A DNA stretch of 64,000 nucleotides. It comes from Microlunatus sagamiharensis. Its GTDB lineage: Bacteria; Actinomycetota; Actinomycetes; Propionibacteriales; Propionibacteriaceae. How positions within the stretch are numbered: the first letter of the stretch is position 1; each line of letters starts with the position of its first letter. Under the pieces are notes generated by a model. That model saw nothing but the letters and a program-made list of their open reading frames with translations, searched no databases and was not told the DNA's origin. Position numbers and translations under genes: made by a program. The stretch is from contig NZ_LT629799.1 in NCBI RefSeq assembly GCF_900105785.1, positions 682,001-746,000 on the forward strand, in the 5' to 3' direction. Positions 25,472-32,747 of the stretch are shown piece by piece.

Positions 25472-25788
25472 GGGTAGTCCTCGTTCTCGGGTGGGGGCTT
25501 GGCTGGTGCGCAGAGCGCGCGTCGAGCTAGGTGGCGTCGACGACGGGAGCGCCGCCGGCACTGCGGCGGCCTGGTGCGCAGGCGGGTCGTGCTCGTGAAG
25601 GTGCACGCGGTCGTGGGACACGGGTGTCCTCGGGTGTTCCCGGCCTCGAGCGGAGGTGCTCGACCGGGTGCGGCGTACGACGCGGCGACCCAGGTCCCAG
25701 GACGGCTGCTCAGGGCAGCACGGGGTGTTACCCGCCGTTCTGCACGGAAAACATCCGGCCGACCGTCCGCCCGAGCGGTCGGCGCGTG
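25472..25788. other. 317-base gap without a recognisable gene
   Basis: Between the DUF421 gene and the start of the four-span membrane protein. The promoter of the latter should lie at the left edge. Frames in the remainder are short or Arg-rich shadows. No repeat, RNA or clear hairpin was recognised. Confidence 0.5.
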
Positions 25789-26289
25789 TCACAGGTCGAT
25801 GGACGCCGAACCGCTCCCGGCCTGGCTGGTCGGGATCACGCTGAGCTTGCCGTTCGTCTCGAGGACGACGAGGGCCACGAGCTCGAGCCCGCCGTAGCCG
25901 GCGCTGCGGACGCTCTGGCGCAGGCTCTGCTCGGTGATCCGCTGCGCGAGCAGGGCGTCGAGGTCCGGCCGCCCGTCGCGGAGCAGGACCGAGGGTTCGG
26001 CGGTGACCGCGCGTCGAAGCGCGGACACGTGCACCGACGCCCAGGCCGCGACCAGCTGCAGCAGCGCGAGCAGACCCAGGGCCAGCGCCCCCTCGGCCAG
26101 GGAGACGCTGTTGCTCAGGACGACGGTGGCCAGCGTGGAGCCGAGCGCGACGGTGACGATGAAGTCGAAGGCGTTGAGCTGGGCCAGCGTCCGCTTGCCG
26201 GTGACCCGCAGGACGGCGATGAGCCACACGTACGCCAGCGGGGCGACGACCAGGACGCGCAGCAGGCCGGTCAGGTTGTCGTAGAACAC
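25789..26289 (-). CDS. DUF421 (YetF-like) membrane protein
   Basis: The 166-residue product has three N-terminal hydrophobic segments and a small cytoplasmic domain. It includes the family motifs LRVTGKRTLAQLNAFDFIVTVALGS (about 27-51) and PSVLLRDGRPDLDALLAQRIT (about 99-120). DUF421 proteins are uncharacterised; Bacillus members affect membrane composition and spore germination. The GTG at 26289 is the only start giving the complete first span. It lies between the fasciclin lipoprotein and the four-span membrane protein, all leftward. Confidence 0.85.
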   Translation of the reverse strand: MFYDNLTGLLRVLVVAPLAYVWLIAVLRVTGKRTLAQLNAFDFIVTVALGSTLATVVLSNSVSLAEGALALGLLALLQLVAAWASVHVSALRRAVTAEPSVLLRDGRPDLDALLAQRITEQSLRQSVRSAGYGGLELVALVVLETNGKLSVIPTSQAGSGSASIDL

Positions 26290-26368
26290 CGGGGAAGGTC
26301 CGATCTGTCGAGATGGGGGGTGCGCTCCTCGACCAGGTCGACGGCGCCGGTGGTCGAGGCCCGGGAGG

Positions 26369-27082
26369 TCAGCGCGTCATCAGCACGTGGTCGATGACGT
26401 AGACGGTGGCGTTGGCCGTCTGGACGTTGCCGCAGACGACCCGCGCGTTGCCGTTCACCGTGAAGTCCTCACCGGACCCGGTCACGGTGATCGACGAGCC
26501 GCTCAGCGTCTTGTGCGTGCCGGCGAGGTCGGCGGGGGCGAGCCGGCCCTCGACCACGTGGGTCGTGAGGATCGTGGTCAGCTGCGACCGGTCGGCCAGG
26601 ACCTTGGTCAGGGTGGTCTTGCCCAGGGCAGCGAACGCGTCGTCGTCGGGGGCGAACACGGTGACGTCCTCGGTGTTGTTCAGCGTGTCGACCAGGCCCG
26701 CCCGCTTCACCGCGACGACCAGCGTCGACAGCAGGGGGTTGTTGCCGGCGGCGGTCGCGACACCGTCGGTCGACGTCCCGTCGAAGGACCCCTTCCCCGA
26801 CGTCGGGACCTTCGAGCACCCCGGGCCGAAGGTGGCGCCGGCCGCTCCTGCCGACCCGGCGGACGCGGTGGCCGAGCCCGGGGCCGTCGGCTCAGGCGTC
26901 GCGGCCTGCGAGGGAGCGGGAGTCATCGGCAGCGGCGGGTCCGACACCGGGGGCGCGGTGAGCGAGCTCGGGCCCGCCTGCGGGTCGCTCGGGTCCGAGG
27001 AGCCGCACGCGGCCAGGGGCAGGGAGAGCGAGCCGAGGACGGCGAGCAGGGCGAGGGTGCGGGTGGGGACGGGTGAGAGCAC
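26369..27082 (-). CDS. Fasciclin-domain lipoprotein
   Basis: This is a secreted, lipid-anchored adhesion-type protein of 237 residues: signal peptide with lipobox LPLAAC (Cys26), a Pro/Ala/Ser-rich spacer to about residue 85, and one FAS1 domain (about 95-237). The domain carries TVFAPDDDAFAAL, LTTILTTHVVEGRL and the terminal YVIDHVLM. The layout resembles mycobacterial MPT70/MPT83, which are controlled by SigK. The GTG at 27082 follows AAGGAGAT. A paralogue lies at 44702-45379, and a SigK-like sigma factor lies at 42084. Confidence 0.9.
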   Translation of the reverse strand: MLSPVPTRTLALLAVLGSLSLPLAACGSSDPSDPQAGPSSLTAPPVSDPPLPMTPAPSQAATPEPTAPGSATASAGSAGAAGATFGPGCSKVPTSGKGSFDGTSTDGVATAAGNNPLLSTLVVAVKRAGLVDTLNNTEDVTVFAPDDDAFAALGKTTLTKVLADRSQLTTILTTHVVEGRLAPADLAGTHKTLSGSSITVTGSGEDFTVNGNARVVCGNVQTANATVYVIDHVLMTR

Positions 27083-27414
27083 GGAGATCTCCTTGAGAGG
27101 AGCCCAGGAGGGCGAGGTCGATAGGTGCGTACCGCGAGCTCTGGGTGAACCCCGGGTGTCCGGGGGACCTCCGACGGGGGTCTGGTGCTGCCCAGGCCGG
27201 CGCGCCGCTCGGTCGTCGCCCACCTGGTCCGAGCCGGTCCGTGCCGCGCTCCGTGGTCGACGGCGCGATGTCGGGCGGGGTCCGGCAGACCTGGGTCGCC
27301 GCTCGGCGGATCCCGGTCCGTTGGTCACGGTAGCGCGGGCGTGCAGGGTCGTCCGGGGCCGCCGCGCACCGTCCGGCGCCGCCACCCGGCCGGGGACCTG
27401 CTAGTGATGGTGCG
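27083..27414. other. 332-base divergent promoter region
   Basis: The gap between the leftward fasciclin gene and the rightward ROK kinase must hold both promoters. I see GC-rich sequence without a repeated motif, RNA gene or convincing small gene. A weak TAGTGAT box lies seven bases before the GTG of the ROK gene. Confidence 0.45.
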
Positions 27415-28377
27415 GTGACAGCATCGGAGCGGGACCTCCTCGTCGCCGGGGTGGACGTGGGCGGCACGAACATCGAGGTCGGCCTGGTGGACGACCGGCA
27501 CGAGGTGCACGGGCGGGCGAAGGCGCCGACGCCGACGGGTGGTCCCGACGAGGTGCTGGACACGATCTCCCGCCTGATCGCCTCCCTGGACGCGGACCCG
27601 GTCGCCGTCGGCGTCGGCATCCCGGGCGTGGTGCACGAGGGCGCCGTGCTGACCGTGCCGAACCTGGCCGGCTGGCACGAGCGCTTCGACCTCGTCGCGT
27701 CCCTGCAGGAGCGGATCGACCTGCCGATCGCCCTCGGCAACGACGCGAACGTCGGGCTCCTCGGCGAGTGGCTCGCCGGGGCCGCCCGGGGTGCCCGCAA
27801 CGTCCTCGGGCTGTGGATGGGGACCGGCGTCGGCGGCGGCCTGATCCTCGACGGGCGGCCCTTCAACGGCGCGCGTGGCGCGGCCGGGGAGATCGGGCAC
27901 GTCGTCGTGCTCGCCGGTGGCGCCCTCTGCACGTGCGGCCGGCGGGGCTGCGCCGAGGCGTACGCGGGACGCCGGTCCATGCGGGGCGTGGCGTCCGCGA
28001 TGGTCGACGCGGGCTGGACGACGTCGCTCTTCGACATCCGCGACGACGAGGACAAGTCCTCGCTCACCTCGAAGGTGTGGGCGAGGGCGCTCGACGAGGA
28101 CGACGCGCTGGCCACCAAGCTCTTCGACACGGCCGTCGAGACCCTGGGGGTCGCGGTCGGGTCGGCGATCAACCTGCTCGACCTCGAGGTCGTGGTCGTG
28201 GGCGGCGGCCTGGCCGAGAAGCTCGGTTCCGACCTGGCCGACCGGATCGCGGCGGCGGCGGAGCCGTGGATGCTGCGCCCCTCGCCCGACCTCCGCTTCG
28301 TCGTGTCCGAGCTCGAGGACGACGCCGGGGTGGTCGGCGCCGCATCGTTGGCCCGGGCCGCGATCGTCACCGGCTGA
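27415..28377 (+). CDS. ROK-family sugar kinase (glucokinase-like)
   Basis: The 320-residue protein phosphorylates a hexose, probably glucose, with ATP or polyphosphate. It has the N-terminal phosphate loop GVDVGGTNIEVGLVD (about 13-27), the catalytic Asp in GNDANVGLLGEW (about 111-122), the GTGVGGG loop and the ROK zinc-site CTCGRRGCAEAY (about 167-178). The C-terminal adenosine site is VVVGGGLAEKL. ROK glucokinases in actinobacteria take part in catabolite control. It is monocistronic, with a divergent lipoprotein on one side and the remnant pair at 28411-29572 on the other. Confidence 0.9.
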   Translation: MTASERDLLVAGVDVGGTNIEVGLVDDRHEVHGRAKAPTPTGGPDEVLDTISRLIASLDADPVAVGVGIPGVVHEGAVLTVPNLAGWHERFDLVASLQERIDLPIALGNDANVGLLGEWLAGAARGARNVLGLWMGTGVGGGLILDGRPFNGARGAAGEIGHVVVLAGGALCTCGRRGCAEAYAGRRSMRGVASAMVDAGWTTSLFDIRDDEDKSSLTSKVWARALDEDDALATKLFDTAVETLGVAVGSAINLLDLEVVVVGGGLAEKLGSDLADRIAAAAEPWMLRPSPDLRFVVSELEDDAGVVGAASLARAAIVTG

Positions 28378-28410
28378 GCCACCCTGGCCGGCCCGGCCGT
28401 GCCCTCCGCC

Positions 28411-28775
28411 TCAGGCGGCGCGTGCCCCGATCTGGCTGCGGAGCGCGATCACGCCGTCGCGGACGCGGCTCTTCACCGTCCCCACGGGGACGTCGAGCAG
28501 CGTCGCGGCCTCCTGCATGGTGTGGCCGTGAGGTAGGTCAGGGTCACGGCGTTGCGCTGCTTGTGCGGCAGCCGGTCGACGGCGCCGCGGATGCCCCTGG
28601 CCTCCTGCGCGTCCACGACGGCCTCGGCGACGTCGCCGGTGGTCTCGCCGGTTCGATGGAACTCCCTCTGGTCCCGCAGCACCGCGCTCGTCACCGAACG
28701 CACGCGGTCCACCGCACGGCGGTGGGTCAGCATCAGCAGCCAGCTGAGCACGGACGCCTTCGCCGGGTCGTACGT
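28411..28775 (-). pseudogene. 3' remnant of a SigK-like RNA polymerase sigma factor
   Basis: The minus strand encodes the C-terminal two-thirds of an ECF sigma factor close to the intact one at 42084. It has SVLSWLLMLTHRRAVDRVR (region 2.4), then GAVDRLPHKQRNAVTLTYL and, in another frame, GHTMQEAATLLDVPVGTVKSR with the terminal IGARAA (region 4). The frame breaks near 28528, where one base is missing compared with the paralogue. Sequence identity ends abruptly around 28775, so the N-terminal third and the promoter are absent. The remnant abuts a 5'-truncated desaturase on the opposite strand. Confidence 0.85.
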
Positions 28776-28782
28776 CAGCGCG

Positions 28783-29572
28783 TGCGCTGGAACGACTGGA
28801 CGAGCCTGGTCGTCGCCAACCTGCTCGTCGGCATCAGCTACGGCTGGTGGCAGAGCAAGCACACCCGCCACCACGCCCGGCCCAACACCGAGGGCCACGA
28901 CCCCGACCTCGACATTGCGGCCGTGGCCATGACCCCGGCCATGGCGACGCGGCACCGGCACCCGCTCCTGCGCCGGCTCGTCGCCCACCAGGGCCGGTAC
29001 TTCTTCCCGCTGCTGCTGCTCGAGGGGCTGTCCCTCCACGTGGAAGGGGTCAAGCGCGTCACGTCGCGCGGACCCGTGCCGCGACGCCTCGTCGAGGCCG
29101 GGTTCCTCGCCCTGCGGCTGGGCGGCCTGCTGGCCCTCGTGCTGCTGATCCTGCCGCTCGGCAAGGCGGCCGCCGTCCTCGGCGTGGAGGTCGGGCTGTT
29201 CGGGCTCTACATGGGCTCGGCCTTCGCGCCCAACCACATCGGCATGCCGCTGGTGCCGCCCCGCCTCAAGCTCGACTTCCTCCGGCGCCAGGTCCTCACC
29301 AGCCGCAACGTCTCCGGCGGGTGGTGGCTGTCGGTCGCGATGGGCGGGCTGAACCACCAGGTCGAGCACCACCTCTTCCCGTCCATGGCCCGTCCGCACC
29401 TGCGTCGGCTGGCGCCGCTGGTCCGGCCCACTGCGCTGCCGAAGGCGTCCCGTACACGCAGACCGGCCTGCGGGCTGCGTACCGCGACGTCCTCGACCAC
29501 CTCGACACCGTCGGGGTCAAGGGCACCGACCCGTTCCTGTGCCCGCTCGTCGCGCAACGACGGGCGCTCTGA
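28783..29572 (+). pseudogene. 5'-truncated fatty-acid desaturase with a frameshift
   Basis: The plus strand encodes a membrane fatty-acid desaturase from just after the first histidine box. It has LLVGISYGWWQSKHTRHHARPN (second box HTRHH), several membrane spans, FAPNHIGMP, and GLNHQVEHHLFPSM (third box). The first box HDxxH and everything before it are missing. Near 29427 the frame shifts: the conserved C-terminus (HCAAEGVPYTQTGLR to the stop at 29570) is in the next frame and is restored by one inserted base. The gene is therefore broken twice. It should be non-functional unless the frameshift is a sequence error and another start is used. Confidence 0.85.
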
Positions 29573-29799
29573 GCGCGACAGCCGCCGACCGCCGGAGCGG
29601 CCCGGCTCGCCCGTACGCCGGTCCGGCCGTCGTCGTGCCGCGCAGCGACGGAGGGCGCGCGGGCTGCATCCGCGTGCCCGGGTGGGAGGAATACCCCGTG
29701 CGACGCGGCTCCTGCTGAGGGAGCCGCGTCCACGTCGACCACCACCGGTCCGCGGACCTCCGCCGGCCGACCGCCACGTCGCCCTCGAGGAGATCGCTC
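29573..29799. promoter_or_regulatory. Leader region of the HAD-TauD-MysC-MysD genes
   Basis: This gap holds a mini-frame and a hairpin. GGGAGGA (29684-29690) precedes GTG 29698, which opens a six-codon frame ending Ser-Cys-stop (29698-29718). Overlapping it, GACGCGGCTCC (29702-29712) pairs perfectly with GGAGCCGCGTC (29720-29730) around a seven-base loop. A proper ribosome site, GAGGAGAT (from 29788), precedes the HAD start at 29800. The arrangement could be a translated leader with an attenuator, or simply a terminator for the decayed desaturase. Confidence 0.45.
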
Positions 29800-30468
29800 G
29801 TGCCCACCGTCCTGTTCGGGTCCATCAGCACCGTCGCCGACACGTCCGAGCTGCAGCGCGCCGCCTTCAACCAGGCGTTCGCCGACCACGGTCTCGACTG
29901 GCGGTGGGACCGCGACGAGTACGCCGCGCTGCTGACCGGCGCCGGGGGGCGCGACCGCATCGCCTCGTACGCGGCGGAGCGCGGCGTCGACGTCGACGCC
30001 GACGCCGTGCACGCGACGAAGTCGTCGCTCTTCCAGCGCTCGCTGGCCACCGCCGACCTGGCGGCGCGTCCCGGCGTGCTCGACACGGTTCGCGGGGCCA
30101 AGGGCGCCGGGCTCAAGGTCGGCTTCGTCACCTCCACCTCGGCCGAGAACGTCGCCGCGGTGCTCTCCGCCCTCGGTCCGGAGCTGGGTGCGGACGACTT
30201 CGACGTCATCACCGACTCCTCGACGGTGCCGGCCACCAAGCCCGACCCCGCGCCGTACCTGACGGCGCTGTCGGCGCTGGGGGAGAGCGCCGAGCAGTGC
30301 GTCGCGATCGAGGACAACGTCGACGGCGTCGCGGCCGCCCGGGCGGCGGGAGTGGCGTGCGTCGCCTTCCCGAACGACAACACCGCGGGCCACGACTTCT
30401 CCGCCGCGCAGAGCCGGGTCGACCACCTCGAGCTCGCCCAGCTGCGCTCGCTCATCCCCGCCTCCTGA
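29800..30468 (+). CDS. HAD-fold protein lacking the usual nucleophile
   Basis: The 222-residue protein follows the HAD subfamily IA fold. Motif II is VTSTS (about 108-112), motif III the Lys of ATKPDPAPY, and motif IV AIEDNVDGVAAA. Motif I, normally DxDGT, reads FGSIST, so the nucleophile Asp and the second Asp are both replaced. A phosphatase of the standard mechanism is therefore unlikely; a binding or isomerase-like role, or a changed active site, must be considered. GTG start with GAGGAGAT upstream. It heads the TauD-MysC-MysD set, separated from TauD by 114 bases that contain a strong hairpin. Confidence 0.8.
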   Translation: MPTVLFGSISTVADTSELQRAAFNQAFADHGLDWRWDRDEYAALLTGAGGRDRIASYAAERGVDVDADAVHATKSSLFQRSLATADLAARPGVLDTVRGAKGAGLKVGFVTSTSAENVAAVLSALGPELGADDFDVITDSSTVPATKPDPAPYLTALSALGESAEQCVAIEDNVDGVAAARAAGVACVAFPNDNTAGHDFSAAQSRVDHLELAQLRSLIPAS

Positions 30469-30473
30469 GCCGG

Positions 30474-30504
30474 GCGCGTCCCGCCGCCCGGCGGCGGGAC
30501 GCGC
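30474..30504. terminator. 13-base-stem hairpin between the HAD and TauD genes
   Basis: GCGCGTCCCGCCG (30474-30486) pairs perfectly with CGGCGGGACGCGC (30492-30504) around the five-base loop CCCGG. It starts six bases after the HAD stop. With no T-tract it may be a terminator, a partial attenuator, or a processing signal that sets different levels for the HAD and the TauD-MysC-MysD messages. Confidence 0.55.
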
Positions 30505-30582
30505 ACCAGACCCGTCGAACCGTCCGCCCCGGCACCCGGCGGGCGCCCCCGCGCGGACCCCCGCGCACGCCCCAGGAGAACC

Positions 30583-31377
30583 ATGATCATCACCCGGACC
30601 GAGCCGCTCGGCGCCCGCGTCGAGGACGTCGACCTCACCCGCCTCGGCGACGACGACGTGTCCGCGCTGACCGGGCTGCTGGCCGCGCAGGGCGTCGTCG
30701 TCTTCCCCGGCCAGCGGCTCGACGACGCCGAGTTCACCGCGTTCCTGCGGCGCTTCGGACGGCTGGTCTTCACGGTCGGGGAGACCCCGGTCCCGGACCA
30801 CCCCGACCTCAACGTGATCAGCAACGTCGGGCGCACCACCGCACCGAGGAGCACGTTCCACGTCGACTCGAGCTACTTCGCCGCCCCGCCCGCGTACACG
30901 GCGCTGCGGACCGTCACGGTGCCCCGCGAGGGCGGGCAGACCGAGTTCAGCAACCAGTACCGCGCCCACGACACGCTCGAGGCCGGACTGCGCGAGCGGC
31001 TCGAGGGTCGCACCCTGACCCACGTGGTGACCGGGGTCGAGCTGTCCGACGACGACGAGTCCTCCGCGGTCCACCCGCTGCTGCGTCGCCACCCGGTCTC
31101 GGGGCGCACCTCGCTCTACCTCACCACCCCGGCGCGGTGCGCGAGCATCAGCGGGCTCGACGCGGAGCAGACGAAGGAGCTGGTCGAGCGCCTGTACGCG
31201 CACTCGACGCGCCCGGACAACCTCTACCGCCACGCCTGGGCCGAGGGCGACGTCGTGATGTGGGACAACGGGTGCGTGCTCCACCGGGCCGACCACTCCG
31301 GCGTCGTCGGGGACCGGGTCATGCACCGGGGCATGGCGACCGGCTACGCGACCGCCGACCCCGGTCTGCTCGTGTGA
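30583..31377 (+). CDS. TauD/TfdA-family Fe(II)/2-oxoglutarate dioxygenase
   Basis: The 264-residue enzyme has the iron-binding facial triad: His93 and Asp95 (TFHVDSS) and the distal His234 (CVLHRADH). The 2-oxoglutarate-binding Arg is near 249 (MHRGMA). GVVVFPGQ and the opening EPLGARVEDVDL match TauD/TfdA enzymes that hydroxylate small acids such as taurine or 2,4-D. ATG 30583 follows CAGGAGAA. Its stop overlaps the start of the MysC-type gene, so the two are translated together. A role in making or tailoring a mycosporine is inferred from position only. The known mycosporine oxygenase MysH belongs, as far as I recall, to a different (PhyH-like) branch. Confidence 0.88.
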   Translation: MIITRTEPLGARVEDVDLTRLGDDDVSALTGLLAAQGVVVFPGQRLDDAEFTAFLRRFGRLVFTVGETPVPDHPDLNVISNVGRTTAPRSTFHVDSSYFAAPPAYTALRTVTVPREGGQTEFSNQYRAHDTLEAGLRERLEGRTLTHVVTGVELSDDDESSAVHPLLRRHPVSGRTSLYLTTPARCASISGLDAEQTKELVERLYAHSTRPDNLYRHAWAEGDVVMWDNGCVLHRADHSGVVGDRVMHRGMATGYATADPGLLV

Positions 31378-32747
31378 CCACCTCCGCGCCGCCCCGGGTC
31401 GGGGCCGGCGTCCCCGACGCGCCCACCGGAGCCGACCGAGGCCGTCGGGCCGCTGCCGTCGGCAAGACCCTCGGTGCGCTCGGGCTGCTCCAGCTCGCGC
31501 TGCCGCTGAACGCGGCCGTCAGCGCCGTGGCCCTGGCGTACGCCGCCGTCGTGCCCCTGCGGCGCGCCGTGGCGACGACGCCGAGGACGATCATGGTCAG
31601 CGGCGGCAAGATGACCAAGTCGCTGCACCTGGCGCGCGCGTTCCACCAGGCCGGGCACCGGGTGGTCATGGTCGAGTCGGAGAAGTACCGCTGGACCGGC
31701 CACCGCTTCTCGAGGGCGGTCGCCGCGTTCCACACCGTGCCCGACTCCCGCTCACCGGCGTACGCGGAGGCGCTCGCCGAGGTCGTCCGCGCCGAGGGCG
31801 TCGACGTCTACGTCCCGGTCTGCAGCCCGGCGGCGAGCTACCACGACGCCGCGGCCAAGTCCGCGCTCGAGGGCCTCTGCGAGGTCGTCCACCTCGACGC
31901 CGAGGTGGTGGCGGCGCTCGACGACAAGCACATGTTCGCCGAGCTGGCCGCCTCGCTGGGCCTGCCCGTGCCCGACTCGGTCCTCGTCACCGATCCCGAC
32001 GAGGTCGTCGGCGCGCTCGCGACGCGGGAGGGGCCGTACGTGCTGAAGAGCATCGCGTACGACCCCGTGCACCGGCTCGACCTCACGCCCCTGCCGCGGC
32101 CCACGGTCGAGGAGACGACCGCCTTCGCGCGCGCCCGGCCGATCACGCCCGACAACCCGTGGCTGCTGCAGCAGCTGGTGACCGGAGAGGAGTTCTGCGC
32201 CCACGCGACCGCCCGGCGCGGGGTCGTCCAGGTCTACGCCTGCTCGGCGTCGTCGGCCTTCCAGGTCAACTACGCCTCCGTCGACGAGCCGGCGATCGAG
32301 ACGTGGGTGCGGACGTTCGTCGCGGCCCTGGGGCTCACCGGCCAGGTGTCGTTCGACGTGATCAAGACCGCGGACGGGCAGGTGCACGTGATCGAGTGCA
32401 ACCCGCGGACCCACTCGGCGGTCACGATGCTCGACGACCCGGTGGCGCTGTCGCGCGCCTACCTCGAGGACGGTGTGCCGACGGTGCGGCCATGCGCGAC
32501 GAGCAGGCCGACCTACTGGCTCTACCACGAGGCGTGGCGACTGCTGGCCGAGCCGGGCCGCCGGGCCCGGCTCCGGACGATCGCGGCCGGCACCGACGCG
32601 ATCTTCGCCTGGTCCGACCCGTTGCCGTTCCTGCTGGAGCACCACCTGCAGGTCCCGCGGCTGCTGCTGGCGAACCTGCGCCGCGGCCGGGGCTGGATCC
32701 GCATCGACTTCAACATCGGCAAGCTGGTCGAGGCCGACGGTGACTGA
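31374..32747 (+). CDS. mysC: MysC-type ATP-grasp ligase (mycosporine-glycine synthase)
   Basis: MysC activates 4-deoxygadusol with ATP and joins it to glycine, giving mycosporine-glycine. This 457-residue protein has the family length and landmarks. After a hydrophobic N-terminal segment (about 33-62) come MVSGGKMTKSLHLARAFHQAGHR, ESEKYRWTGHRFS, VDVYVPVCSPAASY, VLKSIAYDPVHRLDLTPLP, GEEFCAHATARRG, SSAFQVNYASVD, and the metal-site IECNPRTHSAVTM, followed by SRPTYWLYHE. The GTG at 31374 overlaps the TauD stop by four bases, and the 3' end overlaps the MysD-type start by eight. The family call rests on recalled similarity to cyanobacterial and actinobacterial MysC. Confidence 0.85.
   Translation: MTTSAPPRVGAGVPDAPTGADRGRRAAAVGKTLGALGLLQLALPLNAAVSAVALAYAAVVPLRRAVATTPRTIMVSGGKMTKSLHLARAFHQAGHRVVMVESEKYRWTGHRFSRAVAAFHTVPDSRSPAYAEALAEVVRAEGVDVYVPVCSPAASYHDAAAKSALEGLCEVVHLDAEVVAALDDKHMFAELAASLGLPVPDSVLVTDPDEVVGALATREGPYVLKSIAYDPVHRLDLTPLPRPTVEETTAFARARPITPDNPWLLQQLVTGEEFCAHATARRGVVQVYACSASSAFQVNYASVDEPAIETWVRTFVAALGLTGQVSFDVIKTADGQVHVIECNPRTHSAVTMLDDPVALSRAYLEDGVPTVRPCATSRPTYWLYHEAWRLLAEPGRRARLRTIAAGTDAIFAWSDPLPFLLEHHLQVPRLLLANLRRGRGWIRIDFNIGKLVEADGD

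Noticed and set aside
27768-32747. A 1659-residue plus-strand open frame running from the ROK gene through mysC
   Set aside because: Only its middle (desaturase remnant) and its end (MysC) are real protein; the rest is frame-shadow without stops. It is not one giant protein.
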